Assembly: GCF_900143055.1 (NCBI RefSeq)
Contig: NZ_FRCW01000008.1
Span: 124,001-188,000, forward strand
From: Fibrobacter sp. UWR3
Lineage (GTDB): Bacteria; Fibrobacterota; Fibrobacteria; Fibrobacterales; Fibrobacteraceae
Direction: 5' to 3'
Length of the DNA: 64,000 nt
Shown: positions 36,999 through 46,575 of the stretch, in pieces
Numbering within the stretch: the stretch's first letter is position 1
Layout of the letters: the number at the start of each line of letters is the position of its first letter
Made by a program: the position numbers and the translations under genes
The notes under the pieces: model-generated
Told to the model about the DNA's origin: nothing
Database searches by the model: none
What the model saw: only the letters and a program-made list of their open reading frames with translations

Positions 36999-38572
36999 TG
37001 AAATTCGGAATTCGGAATTCGGAATTAGGAATTGGCCTCAATCGTCATCCTGAGCGAAGCGCGAAGCGCGGAGTCGAAGGATCCAGTGCACGTTTCTTCA
37101 TACCTCTTGTTGTAGCAGCATTCGCAATTCTCGCTCCTGCAGCCAATGCCCAGCAGCCTTCCGACATCGACGCGGTGAAAAAGCGCGCAGAACTCAACAG
37201 CGCGAAGGCCGACCTGGAAGAAGCCCGCAAAAAGCGCGACATGGCAGTTGCCGCCCGCTGGAAGGACCGCGAGACGGCAAACCAGGAACGCGAGATGTTC
37301 AACGACAAGTACCAGGAAAGCAAGGAGAAGGTCGATGCCCTGATGTCGGAACGTGCCCGCCTGTTCGAGGACGTGCGCGTGGCCCGCGAGGACTTGGCCC
37401 AGGTGAAGCTTCAGGCCGAAAAGGCTCGTGCCGAATTCCTGTCCTTGGCTGCCGGTCCGGAACGCCTTGAGACGCTCGCGAAGTTCCAGGAACAGGGCGT
37501 GCCTTTCAAGATGGCGGAACGCGTGGAAGTGCAGAACAAGGTGAAGAAAGAGATGGGCCTCTACAAGGACGACCCGCTCCGCATTGCGAAGGGCGTGCTC
37601 GACGCGGCCCGCGCCGAGATGGCCTTTACCCGCGAGACAAGCGTTGAGAAGGCAGAACTCGTGTTTGGCTCTGCCGTCGCGCAGGGCGACCGCATGCGCC
37701 TCGGCGGGCTGTATGCCGTGCAGATGGCGAACGTCGCCGACATTCACGGCCTGCACGCGGCGGCAATGATGCTCCCCGTTGCGGGCGAAAAGAAGCGCGC
37801 CTACAGTTGGCAAGAAAACCTCGCTCCCGAAGCGAAGAAGAATATCGCGACCGTGTTTGCGAACGTGAACGATTCCGCGTTCGTGATGGTGCCGGTCGAC
37901 GTGCTCCTGAGTACGGAACTTTCGTCTGAACTCGCGAACCACCAGGAAACCACCTGGAAGGACAAGCTCAGGCAGTTCTTCAAGGACGGCGGCATTATCA
38001 TGTACCCGATTGTTGCGCTGTTTGCCATCGGCCTGCTCATCGCCCTCTGGCGCTTTGTATGGCTCGTGGTGAGGGGCTTCGGCGGTATCGCGAACAGGCG
38101 CGTGCTGAAGGCACTCAAGGCGGGCGACATCGATACGGCACGTTCGCTTGCGGCAAAGACGCACGGCGAAGTGGGGAAGGTGCTGCGTACCGTGCTTTCC
38201 AAGAACTACGCCGGCCGCGAAGGTGCCGAGAAGGCGCTCGAGGAACTCTTCTCCGCCGATGTCCCGAAACTGGAATCCGGACTCACTTGGATTTCCGTGA
38301 TTGCGGCGACCGCCCCGCTGCTCGGGCTCCTGGGTACCGTGATGGGCATGATTGAACTCTTCGACGTGATTACGATGCACGGTACATCCGACCCGAAGCT
38401 TTTGGCGGGGGGCATTTCCATCGCCCTCGTGACCACGGAAGCGGGCCTGATTGTGGCGATTCCCTTGCAACTGATTCACACCTTCCTCGTGAACCGCGCC
38501 GACGCCGTTCGCAGCCGTATGGAAAGTGCCGGGCTCGCCGTGCTGAATGCGCTCTGGATCAAGGAAAAGTAA
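36998..38572 (+). CDS. TtpC-like ExbB/TolQ-family protein with periplasmic coiled coil
   Basis: A 524-residue inner-membrane protein that helps pass proton-motive force to TonB. A hydrophobic signal segment lies at about 34-50 (ending PAANAQ). A periplasmic coiled coil spans about 55-190, a first main membrane helix is near 335-355 (GIIMYPIVALFAIGLLIAL), and the MotA/TolQ/ExbB domain follows to the end (TAPLLGLLGTVMGMIELFD, LVTTEAGLIVAIPLQL). Residues 3-33 are translated 7-nt repeats and a GTCAT palindrome element (RHPERSAKRGVEGS), so the signal segment sits unusually far in. ATG 36998 has AAGGAGG at seven bases. Confidence 0.9.
   Translation: MKFGIRNSELGIGLNRHPERSAKRGVEGSSARFFIPLVVAAFAILAPAANAQQPSDIDAVKKRAELNSAKADLEEARKKRDMAVAARWKDRETANQEREMFNDKYQESKEKVDALMSERARLFEDVRVAREDLAQVKLQAEKARAEFLSLAAGPERLETLAKFQEQGVPFKMAERVEVQNKVKKEMGLYKDDPLRIAKGVLDAARAEMAFTRETSVEKAELVFGSAVAQGDRMRLGGLYAVQMANVADIHGLHAAAMMLPVAGEKKRAYSWQENLAPEAKKNIATVFANVNDSAFVMVPVDVLLSTELSSELANHQETTWKDKLRQFFKDGGIIMYPIVALFAIGLLIALWRFVWLVVRGFGGIANRRVLKALKAGDIDTARSLAAKTHGEVGKVLRTVLSKNYAGREGAEKALEELFSADVPKLESGLTWISVIAATAPLLGLLGTVMGMIELFDVITMHGTSDPKLLAGGISIALVTTEAGLIVAIPLQLIHTFLVNRADAVRSRMESAGLAVLNALWIKEK
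37002..37084. repeat. Heptanucleotide array (AATTCGG) plus GTCAT...GGATC element within a coding N-terminus
   Basis: Five in-phase 7-mers (AATTCGG three times, AATTAGG, AATTGGC) at 37002-37036, then a GTCAT...GGATCC palindromic element at 37044-37084. Both are read in frame as residues about 3-30 of the TtpC-like protein. Confidence 0.85.
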
Positions 38573-38584
38573 GCGGGAATCCCT

Positions 38585-39262
38585 GTGGAAACCGTAAGCG
38601 AAATATCTGTAATCGAAGCCGCCATGGCCGTGCTCTTCCGCGGAGGATGGGTGCTTGCGCCCATATTCGTTATCGGGTGGTTCGGCTGGTTCCTGATGCT
38701 CGAACGCTACGGCTATTACTTCATGCTCAAGGGCGGCAGCGTGAACGGCGTGTTCGGCGGGTTCTGGAACAACCTGAAAAAGAAGGGCGAGGATGTCGCG
38801 TTCGCGAAGCTTGCCCGCAGGCCCTACGGCTACTTTTACGCGCTTGCATGCGACGTGCGCGACCACCGTGCAGAAGGCCCCGTTGCCGTGCGTAACGCGA
38901 TGGAAGAGACGCGCCACCGCATATCCGTGAACCTCTCGCGCTCGCTCAAGACGATTTCTACATGCGCGGCACTGGCCCCGATGCTCGGCCTGCTCGGTAC
39001 GGTTTCGGGCATGGCGCATACATTCGATACCATCAAGCTTTTCGGGTTCGGAAACCCGACACTCCTGGCCGACGGCATCTCCGAGGCCATGCTTACCACG
39101 CAGGCGGGCCTGCTCGTGGCGTTCCCACTGATGCTTGCCTACAACTTCCTCTCGGGTTGCGTTGAGAAGGTCGAAAAGCAGGCGTGGAGCGAAGCGCTCA
39201 AGTACGAATCCTTTGTGTTTGAAAATCCCGCTTCAAATGAAATTGCAGGGGAGGAAAAATGA
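38585..39262 (+). CDS. exbB: ExbB/TolQ-family proton channel protein
   Basis: A 225-residue protein with the three-helix ExbB layout: helix 1 near residues 18-40 (GWVLAPIFVIGWFGWFLML), then SLKTISTCAALAPMLGLLGTVSGMAHTFDTI and GISEAMLTTQAGLLVAFPLMLAYNFL. It forms the pentameric channel with the ExbD dimer. GTG start at 38585, 12 nt after the TtpC-like gene. The last codons overlap exbD by 4 nt (ATGA). Confidence 0.92.
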   Translation: METVSEISVIEAAMAVLFRGGWVLAPIFVIGWFGWFLMLERYGYYFMLKGGSVNGVFGGFWNNLKKKGEDVAFAKLARRPYGYFYALACDVRDHRAEGPVAVRNAMEETRHRISVNLSRSLKTISTCAALAPMLGLLGTVSGMAHTFDTIKLFGFGNPTLLADGISEAMLTTQAGLLVAFPLMLAYNFLSGCVEKVEKQAWSEALKYESFVFENPASNEIAGEEK

Positions 39263-39663
39263 GTTTCATACGTAAACGTTCTAGCGATTCCGGCAAGATA
39301 GACATTTCCCCGATGCTCGACATCGTGTTCATCTTGCTCATCTTCTTCGTGGTGACGTCGACCTTCACGCGCGAAACCGGCGTGGACGTGACGAAGCCGA
39401 AGGCAAGCTCCGCGAAGGAACTCGCGAAGGAAAGCATATTGATTGGCGTGACGCGCCAGGGGACAATCCACATCAACGAGACACAGGTGAACCTCTCTAC
39501 CCTGAATACAGTATTGCGCCAGATGATGGCCGAAGCGCCCGACCGCCCCGTGATTATCGTGAGCGACCGCGACGCCCCCAACGGCGTGGTGGTGGACATT
39601 CTTGATGAATGCAATTTGGCTAAAGTCCGCAAGGTTTCCATTTCCGCGAACAAAGAGGAATAG
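39259..39663 (+). CDS. exbD: ExbD/TolR biopolymer transport protein
   Basis: A 134-residue protein with one N-terminal membrane helix (MLDIVFILLIFFVVTSTF) carrying the proton-translocating Asp of the D-I-x-P-M-L-D motif, followed by a periplasmic domain (VDVTKPKAS, ITLIGV-like strands, PVIIVSDRDAPNGVVVDILDECNL). It overlaps exbB by ATGA, and its TAG stop shares its last base with the GTG of the TonB gene. Confidence 0.93.
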   Translation: MSFIRKRSSDSGKIDISPMLDIVFILLIFFVVTSTFTRETGVDVTKPKASSAKELAKESILIGVTRQGTIHINETQVNLSTLNTVLRQMMAEAPDRPVIIVSDRDAPNGVVVDILDECNLAKVRKVSISANKEE

Positions 39664-40304
39664 TGCTCGACTTTCTCGCTAAATATTTCCGGTTCCCGGT
39701 GGCATTCGTGCTCTCCTTTGCGGTGAGCGCGGTGTTCTTCCTTGCCGTGCCGGTGCTGAACGCGCTGTTCTTCGACAGGGGCGTAAAGACGGAGAAGGAA
39801 CTCGACACCGTGACGGAAGTCGAGGTGCTCGTGAGCGAGAAAAAGCCCGAGGTGAAGCAGAAGGTTATACGCACTATCGTGAACCCGAACCCGTTCAAGA
39901 TTTCCTCGAACATGGGTGTAAGCCGCAGCCAGAATTTCCAGATGGACCTTTCGCTTGCGCGCGGTGCAGCAGGCGACGGAGTCGCCGTGGGTACGGGCTC
40001 GATGGAAAACGTCGTGTACGAAGCGGGCGAGGTGGACGAACAGGCCCAGGTTCTTAAGGAAGTTCAGCCGAAGTTCCCCGAACGCGCAAAAAAACTCGGC
40101 ATTTCGGGCTACGTGAAGGTAATGGTTGTCATCGACGTGTATGGCGACGTGGCGCAGGCGAACGTGATGAGCCTCGACCCGCCGGGTTACGGCTTCGAGA
40201 ACGAGGCCCTGAAGGCAGTTCGCCAGTGGAAGTTCAGCCCCGCACAGCTAGGCGGATATCCCGTGGCACAGAAGGCCACAAAGGAGTTCCGCTTTGTCAA
40301 ATAG
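39663..40304 (+). CDS. tonB: TonB-family energy transducer
   Basis: A 213-residue protein with an N-terminal membrane helix at about 10-35. The periplasmic spacer is short, not the long Pro-rich rod of classical TonB. The TonB C-terminal domain spans about 130-213: VQPKFPERAKKLGISGYVKVMVVIDVYGDV, GFENEALKAVRQWKFSPAQ and an F-R-F-V end. It would couple the ExbB/ExbD motor to outer-membrane receptors. No receptor gene is in the window. The GTG start overlaps the exbD stop. Confidence 0.92.
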   Translation: MLDFLAKYFRFPVAFVLSFAVSAVFFLAVPVLNALFFDRGVKTEKELDTVTEVEVLVSEKKPEVKQKVIRTIVNPNPFKISSNMGVSRSQNFQMDLSLARGAAGDGVAVGTGSMENVVYEAGEVDEQAQVLKEVQPKFPERAKKLGISGYVKVMVVIDVYGDVAQANVMSLDPPGYGFENEALKAVRQWKFSPAQLGGYPVAQKATKEFRFVK

Positions 40305-41412
40305 TTTTAATTACAAATTGCTGAGCCTTATAACTCGGGTGCGAACTGCACGCGGGCGGGGCCCCAGCTCAGAGTTGCGAAGGCCGCACGGGCCCCTCCC
40401 TGCACCCTCCCCATCCTTGGCCGACGCGCAGACGGGTAAGAGATGTTTATCTCTGGTTTTATTCTTCTTTATTTTTGTTGCTTATAGTTTCGCGGCGGAG
40501 GATTATTTCTTCAAGGCGAACGAGCTTTACGACCAAGGGAAGTACAAGGAAGCGGTGCCGCTCTACCGCGCGGCGATTGACGAGGGCCGTTACGAGCCTT
40601 TCGCATGGTTCAACTTGGGCAACGCGCTGGTGCAACTCGACCGCAAGCAGGTCGCGATGGTCGCCTACAAGCGCACCGTAGAACTCCTGCCGAATTTCGA
40701 GAAGGCCTGGATGTTGCTCGGTGACCTCTACTACCTCGCAGATTCTCCAGGCGATGCGATTGCGGCATACCGGCGCGCCATAGAACTCGGGGTGGAATCG
40801 GACCACGTGCACTTTGCGCTTGCCGAATGTTACCTGAAGGGCCGCGACTGGACGCTTGCGCAGAAGAACTTCGAGCGGGCGCTGCAGCTGAACCCCGACC
40901 GCATGGATGCCTGGTACGGGCTTGCCGAAGTCTACGAGAAGCTGGGCGACTACGAGTATGCCATCAAGACGCTCCAGAATGCGCTCCAGATGACGGCTAC
41001 CGCGGGTGCCGACGTGCATTTCACGATGGCGTATTATTACCGCAGCATGGATTCCACGCGCCAGTCCCTGAACGAGATGGAGAACGGCCTGCTGATGGAC
41101 CCCGAGAACGTTTCGGCCCGCCGCTACCTCGCGCAGATGTACGTGCAGAACAATTCCCCGTGGATGGCAATCTTCACGCTGGAAGAAGGCCTGCGGCACA
41201 ACAAGGGCAAGGGCGACCTCAATTTGGATTTGGGGCAGATTTACTTTAACCAGAAGCGCTACGACGAAGCGTTCGAATGCTACATGAAGGCCTGGCTTGC
41301 GGGCAGTTCACAGGGCCGCATCGGTGCCGAGAACGTGGGCCACGTGTTCTCGAACGCGGGCGATACCGAGAAGGCCGAAAGCCTGTACAAGCGGATTCGG
41401 GAAAAGAAGTAG
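40294..41412 (+). CDS. TPR-repeat periplasmic protein, last gene of Ton operon
   Basis: A 372-residue exported TPR protein. About seven to eight tetratricopeptide repeats lie from residue 68 on (AEDYFFKANELYDQGKYKEAVPLYRAAI, LQLNPDRMDAWYGLAEVYEKLGDYEYAIKTL). A TPR gene often closes TtpC-type Ton operons and its product may organise the complex. The TTG start has AAGGAG at seven bases and overlaps tonB. Residues about 14-50 are encoded by a GC-rich stretch with hairpins that seems to have been inserted into the signal peptide. The hydrophobic core LSLVLFFFIFVAYSFA comes after it. Confidence 0.85.
   Translation: MSNSFNYKLLSLITRVRTARGRGPSSELRRPHGPLPAPSPSLADAQTGKRCLSLVLFFFIFVAYSFAAEDYFFKANELYDQGKYKEAVPLYRAAIDEGRYEPFAWFNLGNALVQLDRKQVAMVAYKRTVELLPNFEKAWMLLGDLYYLADSPGDAIAAYRRAIELGVESDHVHFALAECYLKGRDWTLAQKNFERALQLNPDRMDAWYGLAEVYEKLGDYEYAIKTLQNALQMTATAGADVHFTMAYYYRSMDSTRQSLNEMENGLLMDPENVSARRYLAQMYVQNNSPWMAIFTLEEGLRHNKGKGDLNLDLGQIYFNQKRYDEAFECYMKAWLAGSSQGRIGAENVGHVFSNAGDTEKAESLYKRIREKK
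40335..40440. repeat. GC-rich insertion within the TPR gene N-terminus
   Basis: About 105 bp far richer in G+C than the flanking signal-peptide codons, with a GTGC/GCAC hairpin at 40339-40351, GGGGCCCC at 40358-40365 and GGGCCCCTCCC at 40390-40400, the latter shared with 20969-20979. Its length keeps the frame open. The exact edges are uncertain. Confidence 0.5.
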
Positions 41413-41433
41413 AATGGTTTCGTGGTGTAGCGC

Positions 41434-42741
41434 TTGTTTCTCCTGATTGTCATATATGTGGCCTTTATCGGCCTCGGGCTTCCGGATACGGTTTTAGGGG
41501 CGGCCTGGCCGCTGATGCAGCGCGACCTGCATGCACCGCTTTCGGCTGCGGGCCTCCTCTCAATTATCGTGAGCGCGGGTACGATTGTTTCTAGCCTCCT
41601 CACGCCAAAACTCCTGCGCCAGTTCGGTACGGGCAAACTCGTCTTCGTGAGTATCGCGCTGACGGCTGTCGCATCCGCAGGGTACGGCTTTTCGCCTGCG
41701 TTCTGGATGATGTGCCTGTTTGCAATCCCGATGGGAATCGGTGCGGGGGCAATCGACGTCGCGATGAACAACTTTGCGGCAATCCATCTGGAATCGAAAC
41801 ACACGAACTGGCTGCATGCGAGCTGGGGAATCGGCGCGTGCCTTGGCCCCGCGCTGCTTGCGGGTTCTGCCTTCTTCGGGTTCGGCTGGCGCGGCGCTTA
41901 CGAACTGGTGGCATTGTTGCTCGGCGTCATCGCGGTCATGATGCTTGTTTCGCTCCCGCTTTGGAAGCGGAGGGAGCGAGGCGATTCCCGCCTGCAACAA
42001 ACATCCAGTATTCCCGATATCTCATTGCGGGCCGCCTTGCGCGTCCCAGGAATGAAACTCTCGTTCCTGACGTTCTTCTTCTATTCTTCGCTTGAGATAT
42101 CGACGAGCCTCTGGTGCGGTACGTACCTGGTAGCCCGCGGTTTCGAACCCGAGGTGGGCGCGCTCGCCGTTTCGCTCATGTTCGCTTCCGTAATGGTAGG
42201 GCGCATCCTCAGCGGTATTTTCGCCATCCGGTTTACCGACATGCGCCTTGTGCATGCGGGTATCGCGATTGTCGTTGTCGGCTGCCTTGTCCTCGTATTC
42301 CCGCTCCCGCCGTGGGTCACGCCGGTTTGCATCTGCCTGCTTGGTTTCGGGTGCGCTCCCGTTTACCCGTCGCTTATCCATGCCACTCCTGCGCGGTTCG
42401 GTGAAGAACTTTCGGGGCGTGCCATCAGCATACAGATGGCGGGTTCGTATCTGGGTTCCATCATGATGCCGCCAGCATTCGGGTTTGTTGCGAGCCATTT
42501 TTCAGTGATTGTATGGCCTGTGGCTCTTGCCTTTTTTGTGGGTTCGCTTCTGCTGTGTGTGTGCCTGCTCGATTACGTGACACGCAAGAGGCTCAATAAG
42601 GCTTTCGCTGTCGAACGCTTCATGGATGTTCTGCAGCAGGTGAAGTTGATGGATGAGCGGCGCCGTAGTGCACGCCGCGAACGCCGCAGGCTCCGCCGAA
42701 AACAAAAGCGTGCTAAGCTCGCGAAGGCCCGCATGCGGTAA
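41434..42741 (+). CDS. Major facilitator superfamily transporter
   Basis: A 435-residue permease with about twelve hydrophobic helices, of the sugar/FucP-like or YbjJ-like MFS branch: GLGLPDTVLGAAWPLM in helix 1, GIGAGAIDVAMNNFAA and HASWGIGACLGPAL. Starts at TTG 41434, the only in-frame start before helix 1. An in-frame stop lies just upstream. The cytosolic C-terminus is strongly basic (about 30 residues, over half Arg/Lys). It follows the Ton operon by 21 nt and may be co-transcribed. Substrate unknown. Confidence 0.88.
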   Translation: MFLLIVIYVAFIGLGLPDTVLGAAWPLMQRDLHAPLSAAGLLSIIVSAGTIVSSLLTPKLLRQFGTGKLVFVSIALTAVASAGYGFSPAFWMMCLFAIPMGIGAGAIDVAMNNFAAIHLESKHTNWLHASWGIGACLGPALLAGSAFFGFGWRGAYELVALLLGVIAVMMLVSLPLWKRRERGDSRLQQTSSIPDISLRAALRVPGMKLSFLTFFFYSSLEISTSLWCGTYLVARGFEPEVGALAVSLMFASVMVGRILSGIFAIRFTDMRLVHAGIAIVVVGCLVLVFPLPPWVTPVCICLLGFGCAPVYPSLIHATPARFGEELSGRAISIQMAGSYLGSIMMPPAFGFVASHFSVIVWPVALAFFVGSLLLCVCLLDYVTRKRLNKAFAVERFMDVLQQVKLMDERRRSARRERRRLRRKQKRAKLAKARMR

Positions 42742-42748
42742 ATGTTTC

Positions 42749-42756
42749 TACATTTG
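42749..42756 (+). promoter_or_regulatory. TACATTTG box, 5 nt before the 42762 start
   Basis: Perfect TA-N2-TTTG followed by TAATC and ATG. Confidence 0.55.
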
Positions 42757-42761
42757 TAATC

Positions 42762-43877
42762 ATGGCTAAGAAGAAAAAAGTTTGGAAATCGAATAGCGGG
42801 GCTGCCGCATTCCGCGGTAAGGAAGACCGCATTCGCGAGACGCTCACGCAGATTATTAGCGGGCAGAGCCGCCTGTTGCACCGCCCGGACGAACTCTATG
42901 AATTTATCGCGCAGACTATTGACGATATCGAGGATTTCAAGGGTGTTCGCCTGCAGCTAGAACTGCTCGCGTGGACGCTCCGTACGGACTTTCTCTCGTT
43001 CAAGGCCGACGACGAGGAACGTGACGACTGGGAAAGCCTCTTCTACGACGCGGGAACCTTCTTCGTGGAACTTGCAAGCCAGTACGATGACAAGGACTAC
43101 ATTGCCGACCTGATTCACGACCTGGCGCTCCGTCACGTGGGTGGGGAAGGCCGCTCGGTCCTATTCCTCTCGCTCAACGAGGTTTTGCCCGACGAACGCG
43201 CTAAGGCTCTTGTTGACGAGCTTATCGCGACGGTCTCAGAAGTGGAAATGCAGAACCGCGAGGACGTTCTCGACGCCCTGACTGACATGGCAGATGCTCT
43301 CGGCGACTACGAACGCTATACGAAGGCTGCCCTCCTGAAGGACCCGGACAAGAGCAACGCGACGCTTATCGATATCGCGAACGAGTGCTTTGTCGCGGGC
43401 AACATCGAGCTTGCCAAGCAGTGGCTCGGCGACGTGCGCGACCCCGGTTCCGAAGACGAGGAAGCCTACCTCGACCTCATGGCGGCAATTGCCGACAAGG
43501 AAGGCCGTAAGTCCGACTGCATCAAGATTGCGACGCGACTGTACGAAAGCTACCCGAAGGTCATCAACCTCGCGCGCCTCTGCCAGCAGGTCGACGAGAA
43601 GCAGGCCGATACGCTCCTCAGGGAACATTCCAGTTTCCGCAGCGGCGGGAACATCGACATGGAATTCATGCAGCTCCTGGCCAGAATGAAGCGTTACGGC
43701 ATTCTCGAGCAGTACATCGACATGTACGAGAAGGACTTGCCCGCACAGGATGCAGAAATCCTGAAAGGCATCTCCGACGAACTCGAGAAGGACGGCCTGA
43801 AGGCACTTGCGGACCACATTCGCGAATGGACCGTCGAGGAGCCCGAAGAAGCCCAGGCATTCGACGACCGCGACTAA
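42762..43877 (+). CDS. Helical-repeat protein of unknown function
   Basis: A 371-residue cytosolic protein that is highly acidic and almost entirely helical after a short basic start (MAKKKKVWKSN). Repeated helix pairs such as DLMAAIADKEGRKSDCIKIATRLYESYP and MQLLARMKRYGILEQYIDMYEKDL recall TPR-like solenoids, but no clean repeat consensus is visible. The start is 5 nt after a TACATTTG box, so it is likely an independent leaderless transcript. A terminator follows. I do not recognise the family. Confidence 0.75.
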   Translation: MAKKKKVWKSNSGAAAFRGKEDRIRETLTQIISGQSRLLHRPDELYEFIAQTIDDIEDFKGVRLQLELLAWTLRTDFLSFKADDEERDDWESLFYDAGTFFVELASQYDDKDYIADLIHDLALRHVGGEGRSVLFLSLNEVLPDERAKALVDELIATVSEVEMQNREDVLDALTDMADALGDYERYTKAALLKDPDKSNATLIDIANECFVAGNIELAKQWLGDVRDPGSEDEEAYLDLMAAIADKEGRKSDCIKIATRLYESYPKVINLARLCQQVDEKQADTLLREHSSFRSGGNIDMEFMQLLARMKRYGILEQYIDMYEKDLPAQDAEILKGISDELEKDGLKALADHIREWTVEEPEEAQAFDDRD

Positions 43878-43909
43878 TACGTTGTCCTTACATACAACGG
43901 AATTTTACC

Positions 43910-43940
43910 TCCGGAGGCACTGTTTCTCCGGATTTTTTTT
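43910..43940 (+). terminator. Terminator after the helical-repeat gene
   Basis: TCCGGAG (43910-43916), 9-nt loop, CTCCGGA (43926-43932), then TTTTTTT. Confidence 0.85.
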
Positions 43941-43975
43941 ACATTTTACCCGTCCTTCTTTTAAAAGGAGAAAAT

Positions 43976-45163
43976 ATGAATATCTCGAAATTTGGTTTTG
44001 GTCTTTCTCTTGCTACCGCTATCGGTCTTGTCGCCTGTGGTGACGATTCCAGCAGTTTTTCGCCTGCATCGAACGACGACCCGGATACGACGCTCTCTTC
44101 CAGCAGCGAAGGTACCGGCGCTCCGGACTCCAGCGAAGATAAAGGAACTTCTTCCAGTTCCAACAAAGGCGGCTCTTCTAGTTCTGCAGAGTCCAGTTCT
44201 TCTGTCGAAGAGGCGGAACCCTGCACGTTTGCCGCAACGGACAATGCATGGGCTGTTTCTTACAAGGGGAACGATGGCGACAACAGCGCGAGCATCCGTA
44301 CCGTGTTTGAAATCCAGGGCGAAGACCTTATCATTCGTGACTCCGTACGCTTTACGGGCCAGACGGCAAATATCTACTGCCGCCTGATGAGCATGAACGA
44401 CTCTACCGCGACGCACCCCAAGTCCATGGACGGAAAGCTTGCCGGCGAAGAGACCTGCGAAGGCGGAAGCACTGCAGTGCTCGTTTCTACCCGTACGGAG
44501 AAGGGTTACTTCGCAAGCAACGCCCGCGAGGCCGTGCACGCATCCGTGCTGAAGGCCTGCCAGGCTGCCGTGAACGGCACTGCTTTCGAAGTGTTCCCGC
44601 TCGAAACGAAGTCCAACTGCAACTTCTCTGTCGATGACCCTGAATGGATTTACTCCTACCTCGACGAGAACTGGCGCGGTACTGACAGCGTCATCGTGAA
44701 GTATGTCGTGGCGTACGATTCTGCGGAAGGCGAAATCATGAGCCACAAGTACGAAATCCAGCCGATGCCTTATGTGGAATGCATGACCAAGAAGTTCTCG
44801 AATATCGGTACGACCAACTTCTGCACCATGGAAGGCTATGTCAACGCTTCTTCTTCGGGCACGCTCTCCAAGCCGAGGGAAGATGTCTTCAAGAGCGAGC
44901 AGAACTACTGCAAGGAAAAGGTTCCTGCTGAAGTTGAACCGGAAAGTTCCAGTTCCGCAGAAGGCGGTGAAACCTCTTCGTCTAGCGAGGGAACCGTTTC
45001 TTCGAGCAGTGTCACGACTCCTGCGGGCGACATGGTCTCCTGCGACATCCCGGGTGTCATGGGTGAATGCCTTGAATTCCCTGTCGGAAGCGAAGAAGCC
45101 GCTGGACTGACAGCTCAGTGTGAATCCGTACTCGAAGGCACGCTCGGCACCGGCTGTAACTAA
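43976..45163 (+). CDS. Poly-Ser-linker lipoprotein, unknown
   Basis: A 395-residue predicted surface lipoprotein (lipobox LVAC, Cys about 20). Two disordered Ser/Glu/Gly spacers with runs of four to five Ser (about 25-80 and 325-350) flank a Cys-containing globular domain (about 85-320, with even Cys spacing suggesting disulfides). The end is short and Cys-rich (CDIPGVMGECLEFP...GTGCN). AAAAGGAG stands five bases before ATG 43976. Ser-run linkers are typical of exported Fibrobacter proteins. No family recognised. Confidence 0.8.
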   Translation: MNISKFGFGLSLATAIGLVACGDDSSSFSPASNDDPDTTLSSSSEGTGAPDSSEDKGTSSSSNKGGSSSSAESSSSVEEAEPCTFAATDNAWAVSYKGNDGDNSASIRTVFEIQGEDLIIRDSVRFTGQTANIYCRLMSMNDSTATHPKSMDGKLAGEETCEGGSTAVLVSTRTEKGYFASNAREAVHASVLKACQAAVNGTAFEVFPLETKSNCNFSVDDPEWIYSYLDENWRGTDSVIVKYVVAYDSAEGEIMSHKYEIQPMPYVECMTKKFSNIGTTNFCTMEGYVNASSSGTLSKPREDVFKSEQNYCKEKVPAEVEPESSSSAEGGETSSSSEGTVSSSSVTTPAGDMVSCDIPGVMGECLEFPVGSEEAAGLTAQCESVLEGTLGTGCN

Positions 45164-45224
45164 TGAGACCGTTCGCGCTTCGCTCAGGAATTAAATTACT
45201 CCGGCAAGCGCTCGCTCTCACTCC

Positions 45225-45249
45225 AAAGGCTCGTTAATACGAGCCTTTT
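45225..45249 (+). terminator. Terminator after the poly-Ser lipoprotein gene
   Basis: AAAGGCTCGT, TAAT loop, ACGAGCCTTT, then T and C. Perfect 10-bp stem. The CTCGTTAATACGAG core also occurs at 13753. Confidence 0.8.
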
Positions 45250-45276
45250 CCGTTCACGGACCGTTCGCGCTTCAAC

Positions 45277-45324
45277 GTCATCCTCGCGACTTGTGCTGAG
45301 CGTTGCCGAAGCAAGGCGAGGATC
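45277..45324. repeat. GTCAT...GGATC palindromic element
   Basis: GTCATCCTCGC (45277-45287) pairs by its TCCTCGC part with GCGAGGA (45316-45322). Same family as 13427, 37044 and 62004, with a different stem sequence. Part of the 241-nt gap that otherwise holds only terminators. Confidence 0.65.
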
Positions 45325-45335
45325 TTACAAGAAAA

Positions 45336-45393
45336 GCCCCCTTTCGGGGGCCATTTCTGTACGCAAAGAAGATTCCCGGCCGTAGCCGGGAAT
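45336..45393. terminator. Two hairpins downstream of leuB
   Basis: GCCCCC/GGGGGC (45336-45351), preceded by GAAAA on the plus strand, gives a T-run for leuB on the minus strand. ATTCCCGGC/GCCGGGAAT (45372-45393) is a perfect 9-bp hairpin nearer the leuB stop. Confidence 0.65.
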
Positions 45394-45404
45394 GACAATG
45401 CTGG

Positions 45405-46526
<1,122 letters not shown>

Positions 46527-46527
46527 T

Positions 46528-46535
46528 CAAATTTA
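46528..46535 (-). promoter_or_regulatory. TAAATTTG box of leuB
   Basis: Perfect TA-N2-TTTG on the minus strand, 31 nt before the leuB start, leaving a leader with a Shine-Dalgarno. Confidence 0.45.
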
Positions 46536-46575
46536 GTAAAATTATGGGTGAAGGGCACTTTTTTGCGGGTGTTGT

